Below are positions 63,784 through 64,000 of a DNA stretch of 64,000 bases, in pieces. The position numbers and the translations under genes were made by a program. Location of the stretch: contig CAVNZM010000003.1 in assembly GCA_963693365.1 (NCBI GenBank), forward strand, positions 9,486,001 to 9,550,000, in the 5' to 3' direction. The notes beneath the pieces are model-generated. The model was given only the letters and a program-made list of their open reading frames with translations. It did no database searches and was not told the origin of the DNA. Numbering within the stretch: the stretch's first letter is position 1; each line of letters starts with the position of its first letter. This stretch comes from Amoebidium appalachense (taxonomy: Eukaryota; Ichthyosporea).

Positions 63784-64000
63784 GGCCCAGGAGATCTAGA
63801 TCTAGATCCTCTGCTGCTGGCGAGAGTCTCATGATCAGCGCATGCCTGTCCGTGCCTGAGCGGCGGAGCTCCGAGCGCGCCCGTGCACGTGGGACCGTCA
63901 CGGAGTACTACACTGAGTAGCCTACGCGCTTGCGTGCGCCAGGTGCGCGTGTGGATGTATTCATGTACGTGGCGACTCAGGCTGACTCAGGTTACGATAT
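63784..64000. other. Right edge, no feature
   Basis: Unique GC-richer sequence containing the near-palindromic GAGATCTAGATCTAGATC near 63790. No ORF or repeat of note. Confidence 0.4.

Overview
This window is nuclear DNA of a eukaryote. Coding sequence is broken by spliceosomal GT-AG introns, several starts have TATA boxes, and most of the 64 kb is simple repeat: (GT)n, (GA)n, (CA)n and very long G or C runs. The host is probably a unicellular or simple protist, possibly a holozoan such as an ichthyosporean. The reasons are a secreted GH31 enzyme with HYR and lectin-like tails, a CAP protein, a seven-helix membrane protein, and mitochondrial fragments that read with TGA as tryptophan. That lineage guess is inference only.

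Left part (1-23790): three members of an unrecognised protein family starting MGLF (2181-2966 minus, 4571-5389 plus, 11888-13015 minus) sit among long repeat deserts. Two weak exon-like pieces lie at 20536-20875, and the 3' exons of an unknown minus-strand gene lie at 22248-23650 with a polyadenylation signal just downstream.

Centre (about 23790-29720): an AT-rich block without the GT and G tracts of its flanks. It carries decayed mitochondrial genes on the minus strand (ATP synthase subunit a, a group II intron reverse transcriptase, a possible cox1 start), a tandem array with an exact 248-bp period and other short repeat families. I read it as a roughly 6-kb mitochondrial insertion (NUMT). 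A small minus-strand gene (30115-30791) lies just beyond it and could be the 5' part of the gene whose 3' exons are at 22248-23650.

Right part (30.9-64 kb): a short plus-strand ORF of uncertain integrity, a small secreted protein with a frameshift (31879-32294), a 253-bp MITE with long terminal inverted repeats (33058-33310), a five-exon CAP-superfamily gene (35824-39356), an eleven-exon secreted GH31 glycosidase with two discoidin-type modules, an NPCBM-like module, a HYR domain and a C-type-lectin-like tail (41132-52514, minus), a broken three-exon gene (54987-56181, minus), a three-exon seven-transmembrane gene (56535-60161, minus), and retrotransposon-like or unassigned ORFs to the end. 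CAP and GH31 are convergent. Both are predicted to be secreted, so this half is rich in surface and extracellular functions.

No rRNA, tRNA, CRISPR array or prokaryotic operon was found. Exon models come from reading frames, splice consensus and phase agreement by eye; none is confirmed by transcripts.
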